Assembly (NCBI RefSeq): GCF_026210795.1 | Contig: NC_089440.1 | Location: forward strand, 3,162,001 to 3,226,000 | Direction: 5' to 3' | DNA length: 64,000 nt | DNA from: Rhizophagus irregularis | Taxonomy: Eukaryota; Glomeromycota; Glomeromycetes; Glomerales; Glomeraceae | Shown here: piece by piece, positions 1 to 11,084 of the stretch | Position numbering within the stretch: the first letter of the stretch is position 1 | Layout: the number at the start of each line of letters is the position of its first letter | Position numbers and translations under genes: made by a program | Notes under the pieces: model-generated | Seen by the model: only the letters and a program-made list of their open reading frames with translations | Databases searched by the model: none | What the model was told of the DNA's origin: nothing

Positions 1-2405
1 CTTAAGGCCTTGTAATTGTTTAATATTGGGTGTTTGCCTAACTCTTTCAAGATGTTGAAATGATGATTGTGACAAAAAAAAGTCTGTTTCATTTTTTTAA
101 TTTGATAAACTGGCACTAAATAATGTTCTTGTTGGTTCATTTAGTCATTATACCAACATTGTGAAATAAGCATAATATGAAATTGAGCATTAGATGAATA
201 AGACATTACTCGAAAAAAATGTCTGCATGCAATTCCACAATTAATAAGCCAAAGACATGTGCATAAATATGATCCGTCATCAAGTATAATCATATATTGA
301 GGTGCTGATTGTTGACCACAATGTCTACTTACTTTCCATACTTTTTTAACATTATGTAGTGATATATTATTAAGTAATGAAGAAAGTAAAGACTGTAGTT
401 GGTCATAGTCATCTTCTCTGGCAATATTTATTCAATAAGAATCATCTGGTAACTAAAATAACAAAAAATGTAAGTTCGAAATTTTTTTTGTGGAACTTCA
501 AATGCATATCTTATTTAAATAATTTTGATTATCAATCTCATCAAATCTACATGACATATGACCATCAATTTTTTACAGAAGTACGTGTTCATTATATGCC
601 TTTGCAAAAAAAGCAAGTAACTACACTGTATATTAAAATTAAATTTCTTACCTCTAATAAAGATAACCAATCATCAATCAATATAGCATCATAATAGAGT
701 GATTGTGCCATTTGATCACATTGTTTTTGAAGTATCTGTGGTGTAAGATACTCTTTCAATACTATATTTAATTCTGGAAAATATTCATCCATTACACTTG
801 GCAAATTTCTAGTTGGAATTTCATTTATACATTCAGTTAACATTGCTTTTTTTGATTGTTTATCAAATATAGCATGAACTTCTTCAACAACATCACATAA
901 TAACGATGTCCAATCAAGTTTTTCTTTAATTAGCTTATTAGAAACTTCAGCACGTTGAGAGATTTGAATACCTGCAGTAAAATTTTGATTAATAGCATAA
1001 CTGGCTCAACTAGTTTTGCAAGGATACAAAACTCATGTAAGATACTGCTGACATTTGGGATATTCATTAATTAAGGTGTTCCATCCATTCTCAAACTGAT
1101 TATGATATAAGGAGTTACACATCTTTAAAAATTTGGTACAAAAATCTTTAAATTGATCTCGCAATTTTCCTTTGAGTTTTTTTCTCAAATTTAAATCAAT
1201 ATGAAATATACAGTGAAGATGACAAGTATCTTGGTAATTATTTTTAACAGCAGATATTAAAGCTGGATCAGCATTAGAATATAGTACTGTTGGTATAACT
1301 TCGCAAGAGTTTTTTAATTCCTGCAAACCCCAGGTAAATGTTACTTCAGTTTCATCTTCCAAAAGGGCAGCTACTACTATAAGATTTCTAAAGTTATTAT
1401 CAACAACCGTGAATAACATTAATATCATATCAAATTGATTGGTTCTTGATGTTGTATCAACTATTACAACATCATGGTATTTTTCATAGGCAATAATTTG
1501 ATTGGGAGCCATCCAAAATAAAGAATTGAGTCATCTTTCTTCAGAATCAAACCGTAGTTTTACTATCCACATCGGATTATCTTCTTTTTTGAATATAACT
1601 CGGTAAGCATTTGACAAGCATCATTTCTACTTGACTTCATTTGTTTTTTAAACTTTTGTATAGCATTGCTTAAATCTTTTCTATTAATTGTCTTATCAGG
1701 AAAGGATGCTACAAGTAAATTATATTGGTTTGGTATTCCCATTTTTCCTTGAATTGTCCAGAATTTAATTTTCTCAAGCATCTCATCAGTAAGTCTTCAA
1801 AATTTTGGTGCTGTTTCTATGATGAGAGGATTTAACAAGTGATTATGCTCACTAACAATGCTATTAATTCGAACACCTTTTGCTGTTTTAGGAAAAGCCA
1901 TATTGATGTGCCAAGGACATCCGATCATTTCTGAACCTCTATCTCGTCTATCTTTCTCTAAGATAGCCTTGTCTGATTTATGTACACATGCATGAGAACA
2001 CTCAAAAGTTCTTTTTCTTACTATAGTTTTATCAATAGGATCCGTTACACATCTTCTTTTACGAAAGGAAAATCCTTTTTGTTTTGCAAAATTTTCAAGG
2101 TAATTTTCGGCAATTTTCCATGTATCAAATATCATTCCTTGCCCCAATTCTAATTGATCTCCATCATTATTATATAAATCCTCATCTTCCATATCATCTA
2201 ATACATTTACATTTATATCCTCTACTCCTTCCATATCATCTGATCCTTCATCATCTGATCCTTTTTCATAATATGGTTTTTCTGGCAGAATTTTATCTAA
2301 CTCATAACCTTCATTATTATTATACGTTTCTAAGGAAAACAACCATTCAATATCATGTGAGCTAAAAGAAGAGTTCTGTAAAAAATCACAATAAAATAGT
2401 TCCAT
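1..2405 (-). pseudogene. MULE-type transposase with FAR1-like N-terminus, broken and cut by the window edge
   Basis: Relic of a Mutator-like (MULE) transposase read on the minus strand. From 2405 down there is an acidic N-terminus, then a FAR1/WRKY-type zinc-binding DNA-binding region (about residues 95-200, with spaced Cys and the pair HNH near its end). A MULE catalytic core follows at 1512-1033, including VIVDTTSRTNQFDM and a CHLHCIFHIDLNLRKKL stretch. A SWIM zinc finger of the form CxC...CxxxH lies at about 300-190. Lesions: an in-frame TGA at 1797-1799, a frameshift plus TGA near 1520-1560, and further breaks between 1033 and 843. The remaining C-terminus runs off the left edge. The FAR1, MULE and SWIM domain order is typical of autonomous MULEs, so the identity is firm; the element is inactive. 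Confidence 0.85.
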
Positions 2406-2745
2406 TGTATAAACAATTTATTTAGACGCAAAAAGGTGTATTAGTGGTATAAGAACGTAAGGAATAATAGTGATTATTATGTAATGGTTATATTTAAAGG
2501 CAAAGTTAAGGTGCAAACATGAAAACTATGTATTTGCAAAGTACCAAAGTGAACTCAATACGTGAACGCGAAATGAAAATTGTATTTGGGTGTGTGAAAA
2601 ATATTTCGTGTAATATAAACATAACATCATAATGATATAATTTTATTATATAATAAATCACTGGGTTAAATCACCCTGGTTAAATCACCCGGAAAATTAC
2701 CAGGTTAAATCACCCCGGGTTAAAACTAGTCTTATACTTATTTAT
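2406..2745. other. Sequence upstream of the MULE relic with GGTTAAATCACC repeats
   Basis: No gene seen. The stretch between the transposase start and the pyrimidine tract ends in a cluster at 2660-2730 where GGTTAAATCACC occurs three times and a fourth partial copy, GGTTAAAAC, closes the run. It begins ACTGGG and ends in ACTAGT. It could be the terminal or subterminal repeat of the MULE, but the other end lies outside the window. Confidence 0.5.
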
Positions 2746-3440
2746 TTGTTTTATTTATTTTGTTTTTATCTTATATTTCATTTCTTACTAACTTCTTTCT
2801 TTTTTTACTTTATGGTTTATTTTTTACTTGGTTTCCTCATGATCATTTTTTTATTTTTTTGTCTCTCATCATTTTTCACCTCTCATTATTCGTCTTCTAT
2901 TATTTTCCATTACATCTTTTCATTTTCTATTATTACATTTTCTCTCCTATTTACTTCCCATCATTTCTTTTGTCTCTCGTCACTTCTTTTCATTCCCATC
3001 ACTTCTTTTTGTCTCCCATCACTCCTTTTTATCTTCCATTACTCCTCTTCGTCACCCATCACTCCTTTTCACTTCTCTTCGTCTACAATCTCTCCTTTTA
3101 GTCTCCCATCACTCCTCTTCGTCTCTAATCACTTCTTTTCGTTTCCCATCACTCCTCTTCGTCTCTAATCACTCCTTTTCGTCTCCCATCACTCCTCTTC
3201 ATCTTCCCATCACTCCTTTTCGTCTCCCATCACTCCTCTTCATCTTCCCATCATTCCTTTTCGTCTCCCATCACTCCTCTTCATCTTCCTATTACTTCTT
3301 TTCGTCTCCCATCACTCTTTTTCATCATCCATCATGTCCTATTTTTCCTTTTTGTTTCCTATCACTTCTCATTACTCTTTTTTACTCCCTTTCTTATTCT
3401 ATTACTTTCCATTACTCCATTGTTATTTCATTTTTTTTTA
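2746..3440. repeat. Pyrimidine-rich minisatellite, ~41-bp higher-order period
   Basis: Almost pure C/T on the plus strand. Between about 2990 and 3330 two alternating units, CACTCCTTTTCGTCTCCCAT (20 bp) and CACTCCTCTTCATCTTCCCA plus T (21 bp), make a 41-bp period that decays outward. The long open frames here (for example 2746-3168) are low-complexity artefacts rich in Phe, Ser and Leu. Confidence 0.85.
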
Positions 3441-3925
3441 TTAGCATCTTTCTCCTTGATCATTGTCATTTACTTATCTTTTTTATTTATTGTTATTGTT
3501 TTTTTTTATTTGTATCACTTCATTAAAAATAAATACAGTGATTTTTTTCTTTAAAATCGAAAATGTGGGACTTAAATTTTAAAAAATTTCATTTAATAAG
3601 ATTATTTTGAATAAATGTTTGCAAAAAAAATTTTTTTAAAAATATCTTCGCAATAAAATTTTAAGTTTAACCGATCAAAAATTAGCTAAGTTAAAAAAAT
3701 CTATACGTTTGCCGATCAAATAAATGGCCTTAACTTTTAAGTTTAAATCAGGCACTGAATCATGCTACACAATTCAAAGATTATTTATACAGACTTAATC
3801 TAAACGTTAGAAGATCGACATGTATTTTTTTATTATATAGATAAATAAAAAAGGTCTTAACCTTAACATTTGTTACATAATATTGAATAGTTTACAGTAT
3901 ATTTATGTAAAATTTTTAATCAAAC
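3441..3925. other. AT-rich spacer
   Basis: No gene or recognisable element seen. It is AT-rich DNA between the minisatellite and the decayed gene at 3926. Confidence 0.5.
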
Positions 3926-4419
3926 ATGTCATCCGAGTTTTTAAAGCATGTTGAGACTGTCAAGCTTAGGAGTAGAATCGAGAAATTAGAGCTTCAGACC
4001 AGAGTTTTGAACGTTGAACCTAGCAAAATTAAGGCATGATATCAATGAACTTAAAAGAGAAACAAAATCTAAAAAAAAATCACAAATTCCAGATTAGATG
4101 CATTCAGATAGCTAAGAAAATTCTTAATGAGGAGCTGTATGATTGAGTAACGTCTCTCTCTCACTCATGAGCTTGATTATTATGCTTTCTTTCAAAAATA
4201 TCAAATTGCGTTGGAGGTGCAAGGGGCTAAGCATTGGTTTCGTAGTATCAGCTGGTATAAAGACGTCGAGGACATTGTTAATCATGATTAGCAAAGAAAG
4301 ATGCATTTGTCTGGATAATAGAATCTTCCTTCTTGAAGTATGATGGTATGATCAAAAACCGTCCCAGAAAGGATAAGGAATTCGTTAATCAAGCATCCAA
4401 AAGTTTCGATCTCTTGTAA
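3926..4419 (+). pseudogene. Decayed gene of an unrecognised family
   Basis: An ATG at 3926 opens a 37-residue frame (start MSSEFLKHVETVKLR, then a charged helix-like segment) that stops at 4037-4039. Shifting frame, protein-like sequence resumes with ELKRETKSKKKSQIPD. It resumes again after about 4152 with THELDYYAFFQKYQIALEV, AKHWFRSISWYKDVEDIVNH, then a TAG, and after one more frameshift AFVWIIESSFLKYDGMIKNR and KDKEFVNQASKSFDLL, ending at a TAA at 4417. The pieces are collinear and compositionally normal for protein, so this is most likely one gene with several frameshifts. I do not recognise the family. The Trp and charged content could fit a small transposon-carried gene. Confidence 0.5.
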
Positions 4420-5833
4420 TCAATTAACTTTCCTTATAGTAAATGTAATTCATTGCCTTCAAAGGGATATTTAATTTTTTCTCATATTTTATGTGTCAAT
4501 AATTTTTAAATTAACGGTCACAAATCACAACTCAACGGAACGTGATCATCAAAATCATGTAAGATCATCTGAAATGCACAGAAAGATATTTGAAATATTC
4601 TTGCAACCAGAGTTGCACAAAGAATGTGGATATTTATGAGGATTTACTTCTTGGAGATCGTTTTTATTACAAATTTGTGCACTTCTCTCTCTCTTTAAGT
4701 TAGCTTTAATTAGTGTCATGCACGTTTTCGGTCATATGAACATATATATTTATAAATATAACGAAATAGAACAAGAAATAGATAGAAATAAATTTATTGG
4801 GGGAGCTAGAAGTTTTTATTATAGCAGAATAGTACAATTTATGTTTCAATTTTGATATGTTGTGAAAGGTCCTTATGAAAAAAATGATAAATTTATTTTT
4901 CAACTAAGATTTTTGATGTTCGCATCTTTTTTTTTTTTCAAAATAAATTAATCATCATATAAACTATAAATTGTAAAATGAATATTAAGAATTATGATAT
5001 TAATTTTTCCTAGATAAATTCTCTTTTAAAAAAGAGAAAAATAAAGTGATTTTCATTTTTATTTAATGCATATGATCATCAATTTCGACATGAAAATCTC
5101 TAATAGGATCGATAACATGAAAATTAACTCTTACTTTACAATGGAGTTTTTTTAAATAAATGAATTTCGGGTTATTGTGCGTATCCTTTGTATCCTTTCC
5201 TCCATGTGATAACCCCCTGACAGTACCTGCACAGTACCCACATGAAATTTTTTTTTGGTTTTTTAAAGTATCCGGATATTTTGCACGGAGATATTCGATT
5301 TTTAACCTTCAAAATTTGTAAAATATCCAGGGAATAATACTAGGAACAGTATTGTAAAATAAATTACGCAATATAAATTCCTGTACCCCCTAAAGCACAG
5401 TACCCATGCCGTATTCCTCCATGTAATATACCCTGGATATAGACTCCAACCTCCTAAATGTGTATCATACCCCAGGTACTATGGCCCCCTACTAAGATCA
5501 AGTTTCATATTAAGAACATTTCCTTTTGAGTTGTTTAATATTACCGTTTAAGTATTATGATTATTTAATTGAGGAAGAAATTTCTTTGATCTGCATTGCA
5601 TTTTACTAGAGTCAAATGAAATTTTAATTCTTAATTAACCAGTAAAAAGACTTTTTTTTATCTATTAATATGAGATTAATAAATTATTGATTTGCAAGAA
5701 AAATATCTTTAAAAGAACATAAAGCTACAGAAAGTTGTGAAAGTTGACATTTTAATTACTTCGAATCAATCAAAAATTTTATAAAGAAAAAACAAATTTC
5801 TTTTTATTTGCCAATTTTAAAGAACAGACAATC
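4420..5833. other. Intergenic, AT-rich, with one dispersed repeat
   Basis: No gene seen. The part at about 5190-5490 is a dispersed repeat and is listed separately. The rest is featureless AT-rich DNA with short homopolymers. Confidence 0.5.
5190..5490 (+). repeat. Dispersed repeat, copy 1 (partner at ~35205-35400)
   Basis: Contains repeated CAGTACCC and CCTCCATRTAATATACCC-like motifs and the core AAAATATCCAGGGAATAATACTAG followed by a run ending ATTACGCAATATAAATTC. The same order of motifs occurs at 35205-35400 (AAAATACACGGTATAACACTAG, then ATTACGCAATGTAAATTC, then CCACATATAATATACCC). No coding potential seen and no termini defined. Confidence 0.6.
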
Positions 5834-6270
5834 ATGAACCGAAATTTTATTTTTGTATTAATTTCATTGGTTACTCTTTTTTCCATAGTCAATGCAATAA
5901 CCCAGTTTAAAGAATGTGTAGAATTCCCAGATGCAGAATTACTCACTGTAAAGTTAACACCTGATCCTATCAAACCTGGAGAACAAGAGTTCGAGGTTTC
6001 CGTAAAATTGAATTATACTATCACACCAGCAACCATTATTAATTTGATGTTGTTGATCAAGTTAATCCGAAATTATTGGCGTCTTATTATATGGATCTTT
6101 GTTCACAAACTGATTGTCCAGTTAACACTGGAACAACATTTTCCACAACGCATAAATTTACTTTACCGGCAAAACTACCTTCTAAATATTTTATTAGGGT
6201 GTATCATTTTTTGGTCACACCTGGTGTTCGTGCCCCATTCTCTTGTGCAATTGCCATTGTTGGTTCTTAA
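5834..6270 (+). pseudogene. ML-domain (MD-2-related lipid-recognition, NPC2-like) secreted protein, frameshifted
   Basis: Starts MNRNFIFVLISLVTLFSIV with a clear signal peptide (about residues 1-21, cut after VNA). A mature region beginning ITQFKECVEFPDAELLTV follows, with a TPDPIKPGE beta-strand region. Near 6040 the frame breaks; one frame over, the protein continues as FDVVDQVNPKLLASYYMDL, CSQTDCP, FTLPAKLPSKYF and ends FSCAIAIVGS at 6270. Cys spacing and order fit the ML fold, which binds phosphatidylglycerol, phosphatidylinositol or sterol in the lumen or outside the cell. About 145 residues in total is usual for the family. One single-base indel explains everything, so this is either a young pseudogene or a sequence error. 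It stands alone with no partner gene. Confidence 0.75.
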
Positions 6271-8732
6271 CCTGACGCTATTTTGTGGTCATGGAAAAAT
6301 ATTTTTTTTTTCTCCAATTAATATAATGATAATTTTTTTTAATGAATTCATGCTATTTTTATATTTATATAATAATACTTAATATTTAATTTTTCATTTA
6401 TGTATACCGTAAATATCTGATATCTGATGTAGTTAGTAGTAGATTAAATAATTAAATTTTATTAATTTAATTAATTAATGCCAAATTTATTAAATTTAAG
6501 AATAATCTACAAAATAAATCGAAAATTTTTAATATTCAAATAATTTACAACTTCGGTCCAACCAATTTAACCTATGACAGACCACAAGTTCGTGGAGATT
6601 ATACTTTTTTTATTAATAATATTCAAGTTGTAGAAATTTTATATTATTAGTAACGAATAAATACTAAAAACTTCAAATTAAAACAAAATCAGAAATGATT
6701 TATTATATTATCTTCCTTTTCTTAAGATCGAACGAATTTTTGATCGCACATCCGAATGAATGTTTTAGTTTTATTCAAAGAGAATCTTTATTATAATATT
6801 CCCTTAATGATTTTATCACCGTCAATAATCACCGTTATTTTTAGAAATTGTGTTGTTAAACCCATTTTTTTTTATTTAGCAAATGTTTTAAATTTGAATG
6901 AATCAACACTGGTTCACGGTTATTGAAAATTGATATAAACAGAAGATATGACCTATTGTTGTAATAAAAAAAAATAAAGTTATTCGATAAATCCAAGAAA
7001 TTGTCTAAATAAATATAATCCCTTTATAACATATACATATTGCCTTATTTTGATTCTTTAATTTAAGTTTGATATATTACCTGATTTGGTATTTGTCGCT
7101 AATTTATACAATAGAATGTTTTCAAGTATAATAGGATTTTTTTTTTTAATAAAATATTATATTATAATAAATCATTTTTATTGAAAAAATTTACACTGTA
7201 ATTTCATGTATTATCTAAAGGTCGCGACTAGCGACTAAAGTTGAATCACATGAGCGACAATTAAAATTAACGACAGAGTCGTACTAATTTTTTTATTGAT
7301 AAATTAATTTTTCCAAGGCACCTACAGTATATCGTCCCAATTAAAGAGTCTATTTATAATTGTTCGGATAGGTTTTTACAAATATATACATTCTCCCAAC
7401 TTTCTCTAAAAAAAAACAAACTCTTCCTCTAATAATTTTTATAAAAAAAAATCCTCTAAAATAAAAATATGAATAAATGTACTTGTAACAACTTGTTACA
7501 TATTTTATTTATAACATCCTTTTTTTATTTTTTTTAATAATAAATTTATTTAGTATGCGCTTTACAAATAAGATTTTTATATGCAAAATTTAATTTGGAA
7601 ACTTTTACTTAATGTACTTAAGAAGTTATAAGCAGTTTCTTGAAATTTTTTAAAAAAATTCTTTTGTCTTAGTTACACGACTGATATTTTGTTTTTGTTT
7701 ACATTACGCCTGATCTTAAATTTTAATTGGATAAAATTGGGGTTGTTACAAATAAGAAGTTGTTACAATTAGATTTATCCTAAAAATATTATCTCTACTT
7801 TCCCTAAAAAAAAAAATACTCTCTATAATACACTATAATGTTATATAATTGATTATAATCATCTGATCCACTCCTTTTTTATTTTATACTTACTTAACAT
7901 CAGAACATTCCAGTCAAATTGCGAAGTATTTATAAATTCATTATTACTGGAAATTTACCTGTGTCCGAATTACGATTTTATTTATTTAATCCAATTTTTA
8001 CGCATTTTTAGTTAACATACTAATTTGCACTTTTCTCAATTTTTTACCATATACAATAATAATTTTCGATCTAATGATAAAGTTTAAAATACTACATAAG
8101 CAACACGTGATTTATCATGCCTCATGAACCAATCATATTTTAGATTTAGATCGTGTGATTACATTTTATAAAATTTTAAGCGATTTTTATTTATTTATGT
8201 TATTTTTTTACACAAAAAGACTTCTAATGCGTGTATTATTAATTTTAAATTAAATAAATTTTTGTTGCACAAAATTCATATAGTCCCAATTTCTAACGGT
8301 GTAATAAAAAAAATCTATCAAAAATCCTTTAAAGGAAAACTAGCCGATAATTTTTAAAGGTTAGATATTAAACTTTAAAAGTTTATCGGTTAGAATTAGA
8401 AAAGTAACAAAAAAAAAAAATTTTTTATAATTATAAGTTAATGGCTCGAGTATAGAGGTAACCGGTTAGAATTTTTTAAATACTAATTAATTTTTTTTAG
8501 GATTTTTATGTTGGTCAGTTGTCACTAGCCGTATAGAAGCTGCACATGTATCATTTATGAAAAATCAGAGCCAGAAGTCATTTAACATAATAAAAATGAT
8601 ACTTTATTATATTTCAATTTATAAGAATAATAAAATAATTTTATATTATATAAAGTTCAATAATTGAATATTTAAGAATATTAGATATTACTATGACTCT
8701 CTGAAATAATAAACACAATAAACCGAACGAGC
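6271..8732. other. Long AT-rich intergenic region
   Basis: No intact gene seen. At about 6546-6651 (plus) a short protein-like stretch, FGPTNLTYDRPQVRGDYTFF, ends at a TAG and may be a coding remnant of unknown kind. From about 8560 the sequence matches the downstream flank of kinase copy 2 (22640-22815), so the left edge of the kinase duplication lies here. Confidence 0.5.
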
Positions 8733-9639
8733 TCAACCAATGTCCATAATAATACAATCTGAACATTCATCAGAATGAAGGGTGTTACAAACTTGCCCTA
8801 CAATATATAAATTTTATTTAAATTTATTAAATTTAAATAGATAAAAGGAATATATACAGTATTACAAAATTTACCTGTTTGTATTTTCTTAATATACCTC
8901 GAAGAAATAAATTCTTGTTGATTCGGGTAGTTTACAGGCTCTGGTAAATTTTGAAAATTGAGAAGTCGACTTGTATAAATAGCTTGGGAATGTGTTTCTA
9001 ATTGTACTTTTAATAATAAATTGGTAATGTTGATTGATTCGTTAAAATCATATAATAATTCTTTCGGTGGCGTACTTTTATATGCATTAAAATGATACGA
9101 TAATGTGTGAAATATTTCTCCGGAAGTTGGTCGGTTTTCTGGATTTGCATCCCAACATGTTTTAATTAATTTTTCTAAAGAAGTTGGAGTTTCTTCTCTA
9201 ATATTTGGACGTAAACCTCGACAAATATCCAGTGCGAGATAATAATCATGTGGTTGATTATTGAATGGAGGAATTACTGTAATTATTTCATTTATAATCA
9301 CACCTAATGAATATACATCAGATGCTAATGTATGTGGTTTTCCACGTAATATTTCAGGTGCCATATATGGCATTACTCCATAAATATTCTTATTTGTAGA
9401 ATTTGATAAATCTTCGTTTGCTGGCATGCAAAATCCAAAATCTCCAATATATGCAAATGTAGAATCAATAAAAATATTTCCTGGATGAAGGTCTTTATGA
9501 ATTAACCCGTGAACATGAATATTATTAAGTGCAAGACAAATATCATATATCTTATTTAATCTTTGATCCCATGTAATTATATTAGCAGTTCGTTTAAGAT
9601 ATTTTCGTAAATCTCCATTTTCCATATATTTTTATTTTT

Positions 9640-10620
9640 ATTTTTATTAATGGGTTCCAGTTAGAAACCTAACATGGACGCGATTATAAGTAGAAAATTA
9701 CATATAAGTCAAAATTGACAAAAATACTAACTAAACTACACGCGAAAATAATCTACTCAAACCGGTGGGCAATTAACAGGAAGAAGGTATAATGTGAGAT
9801 ACTAAAATTAGACCCCACAACACAAAAACCCAGATAACGCCACTGCCTCCCATACTCTCGCCTAGGTAAACCTAAGTTTTGGTAAGTTGAAGCCCGTACC
9901 CCGCAGATTATCAAACTGAACCGCCAGCCCCTGGTTGGAAAAATCCCCCCACACTGGTCGATAAAAATAAATTCTCCAAGTGACTATATTACCAGAGTTA
10001 ATAAACTACCTAAGAGTAAACTAAAGGGGAACTTTTTAGTGTCGTGCAATCCCCGAAAGGACACCCACCTCATTTCGAACGATCCCTCCAATCTAAACTA
10101 AACCGCAAAAAAAAACTCATGATAGTCCAAACATATGCCACCTTGACCTTACCTGACCAAAAACTGATCACCAAGATCTGCACCCCCCTTAAATTACACC
10201 CAACTCTCTCAAAAGAAAAGATCTACAAACCACCTGATGTCGATCAATTTTGGGATACCCCCTACCCCCCAGAAAAACTCCAAAAAGCAGAAGGCAAAAA
10301 AGAAAGACGAGAAAAATTCACCAAAAAAATAAGAAAAATTCATAACCCTAGGAAAACCAACCCAAAGGAGTAAAAACCTAGGTAAAGAGGGAAACTTCAC
10401 CAAACTATCACCAGGAACAACACCTTATTATTAAGAAAGCGAACTTTCACCACTGAGCAAAATGGAAATTTCTTCCTTCCAGCTTGGAATCTTCAACCTT
10501 ATAACCAAAGTCGTTCAAAACATATGAACAAGTGCCGCTGGACCCAATAGAGACAAGTAGCGGAAACCAAGTTGGTGTTTTAACCAGGTATTTAGGGCAA
10601 CTTCTTTAAATACGAGTATT
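9640..10620 (-). other. Higher-GC block, possible LINE 3' end
   Basis: This kilobase is clearly richer in G and C than its surroundings and ends, on the minus strand, in CTGGAACCCATTAATAAAAA followed by further TAAAAA units. Such a tail suggests a 5'-truncated non-LTR element. An open frame at 10044-10373 on plus (109 residues, very Lys/Pro-rich) has no recognisable domain and I do not call it a gene. Confidence 0.35.
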
Positions 10621-10884
10621 TTAAAATGAGTGAAATATTATTTCCATTAAGAAAAGTGAGAGAAAGGAGAGAGAGTTTTGATTTTTCTCCATTTTCCATA
10701 TATTAACACCCAAGTAGGATTTTTAGACGATTTTTTACTCTAAAAGGCAAAAATTTTGGTTGATCATTTCATTTTGGTCAGATTTTCACCTAAATTTTCT
10801 ATTCCGATTTTGAAATCATCCACATGCATAGTTGCCATGGATACAAAAAAAATTGCCTTTTTCGTAAAAAACTCTCAATTTAAT

Positions 10885-10965
10885 CTTAAGTATTAGTACA
10901 AGTACTGTACATGTACAAGTACAAGAGCAAGAACATGAACATGTACATGTACATGTACAGAGAAA
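10885..10965. repeat. ATGTAC/GTACAA microsatellite
   Basis: A short run of imperfect hexamers (GTACATGTACAAGTACAAG ... ATGTACATGTACATGTAC), self-complementary and low in complexity. Confidence 0.75.
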
Positions 10966-11084
10966 GTGAACATTCACTATGGAAACTTTTTGCGCAGAGT
11001 TTAACTGTGCTGCTCAAAAAGAATGTTAACTTGACAGATCATGAATAAATCAACATTTTTTAATAATATGTTGATCATTTTGTT

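Noticed and set aside
377-694. Plus-strand open frame of 105 codons
   Set aside because: It is antisense to the broken MULE transposase, whose domains are recognisable on the minus strand.
2746-3168. Open frames in the pyrimidine tract
   Set aside because: Phe/Ser/Leu/His-only translation of a minisatellite; no start context or domain.
8798-9625. Separate 275-residue kinase gene
   Set aside because: Comparison with copy 2 shows it is the 3' part of a single gene; the Met is internal and next to an insertion border.
10044-10373. 109-residue Lys/Pro-rich gene
   Set aside because: No domain, no paralog, and it sits in a probable retroposon tail antisense to it.
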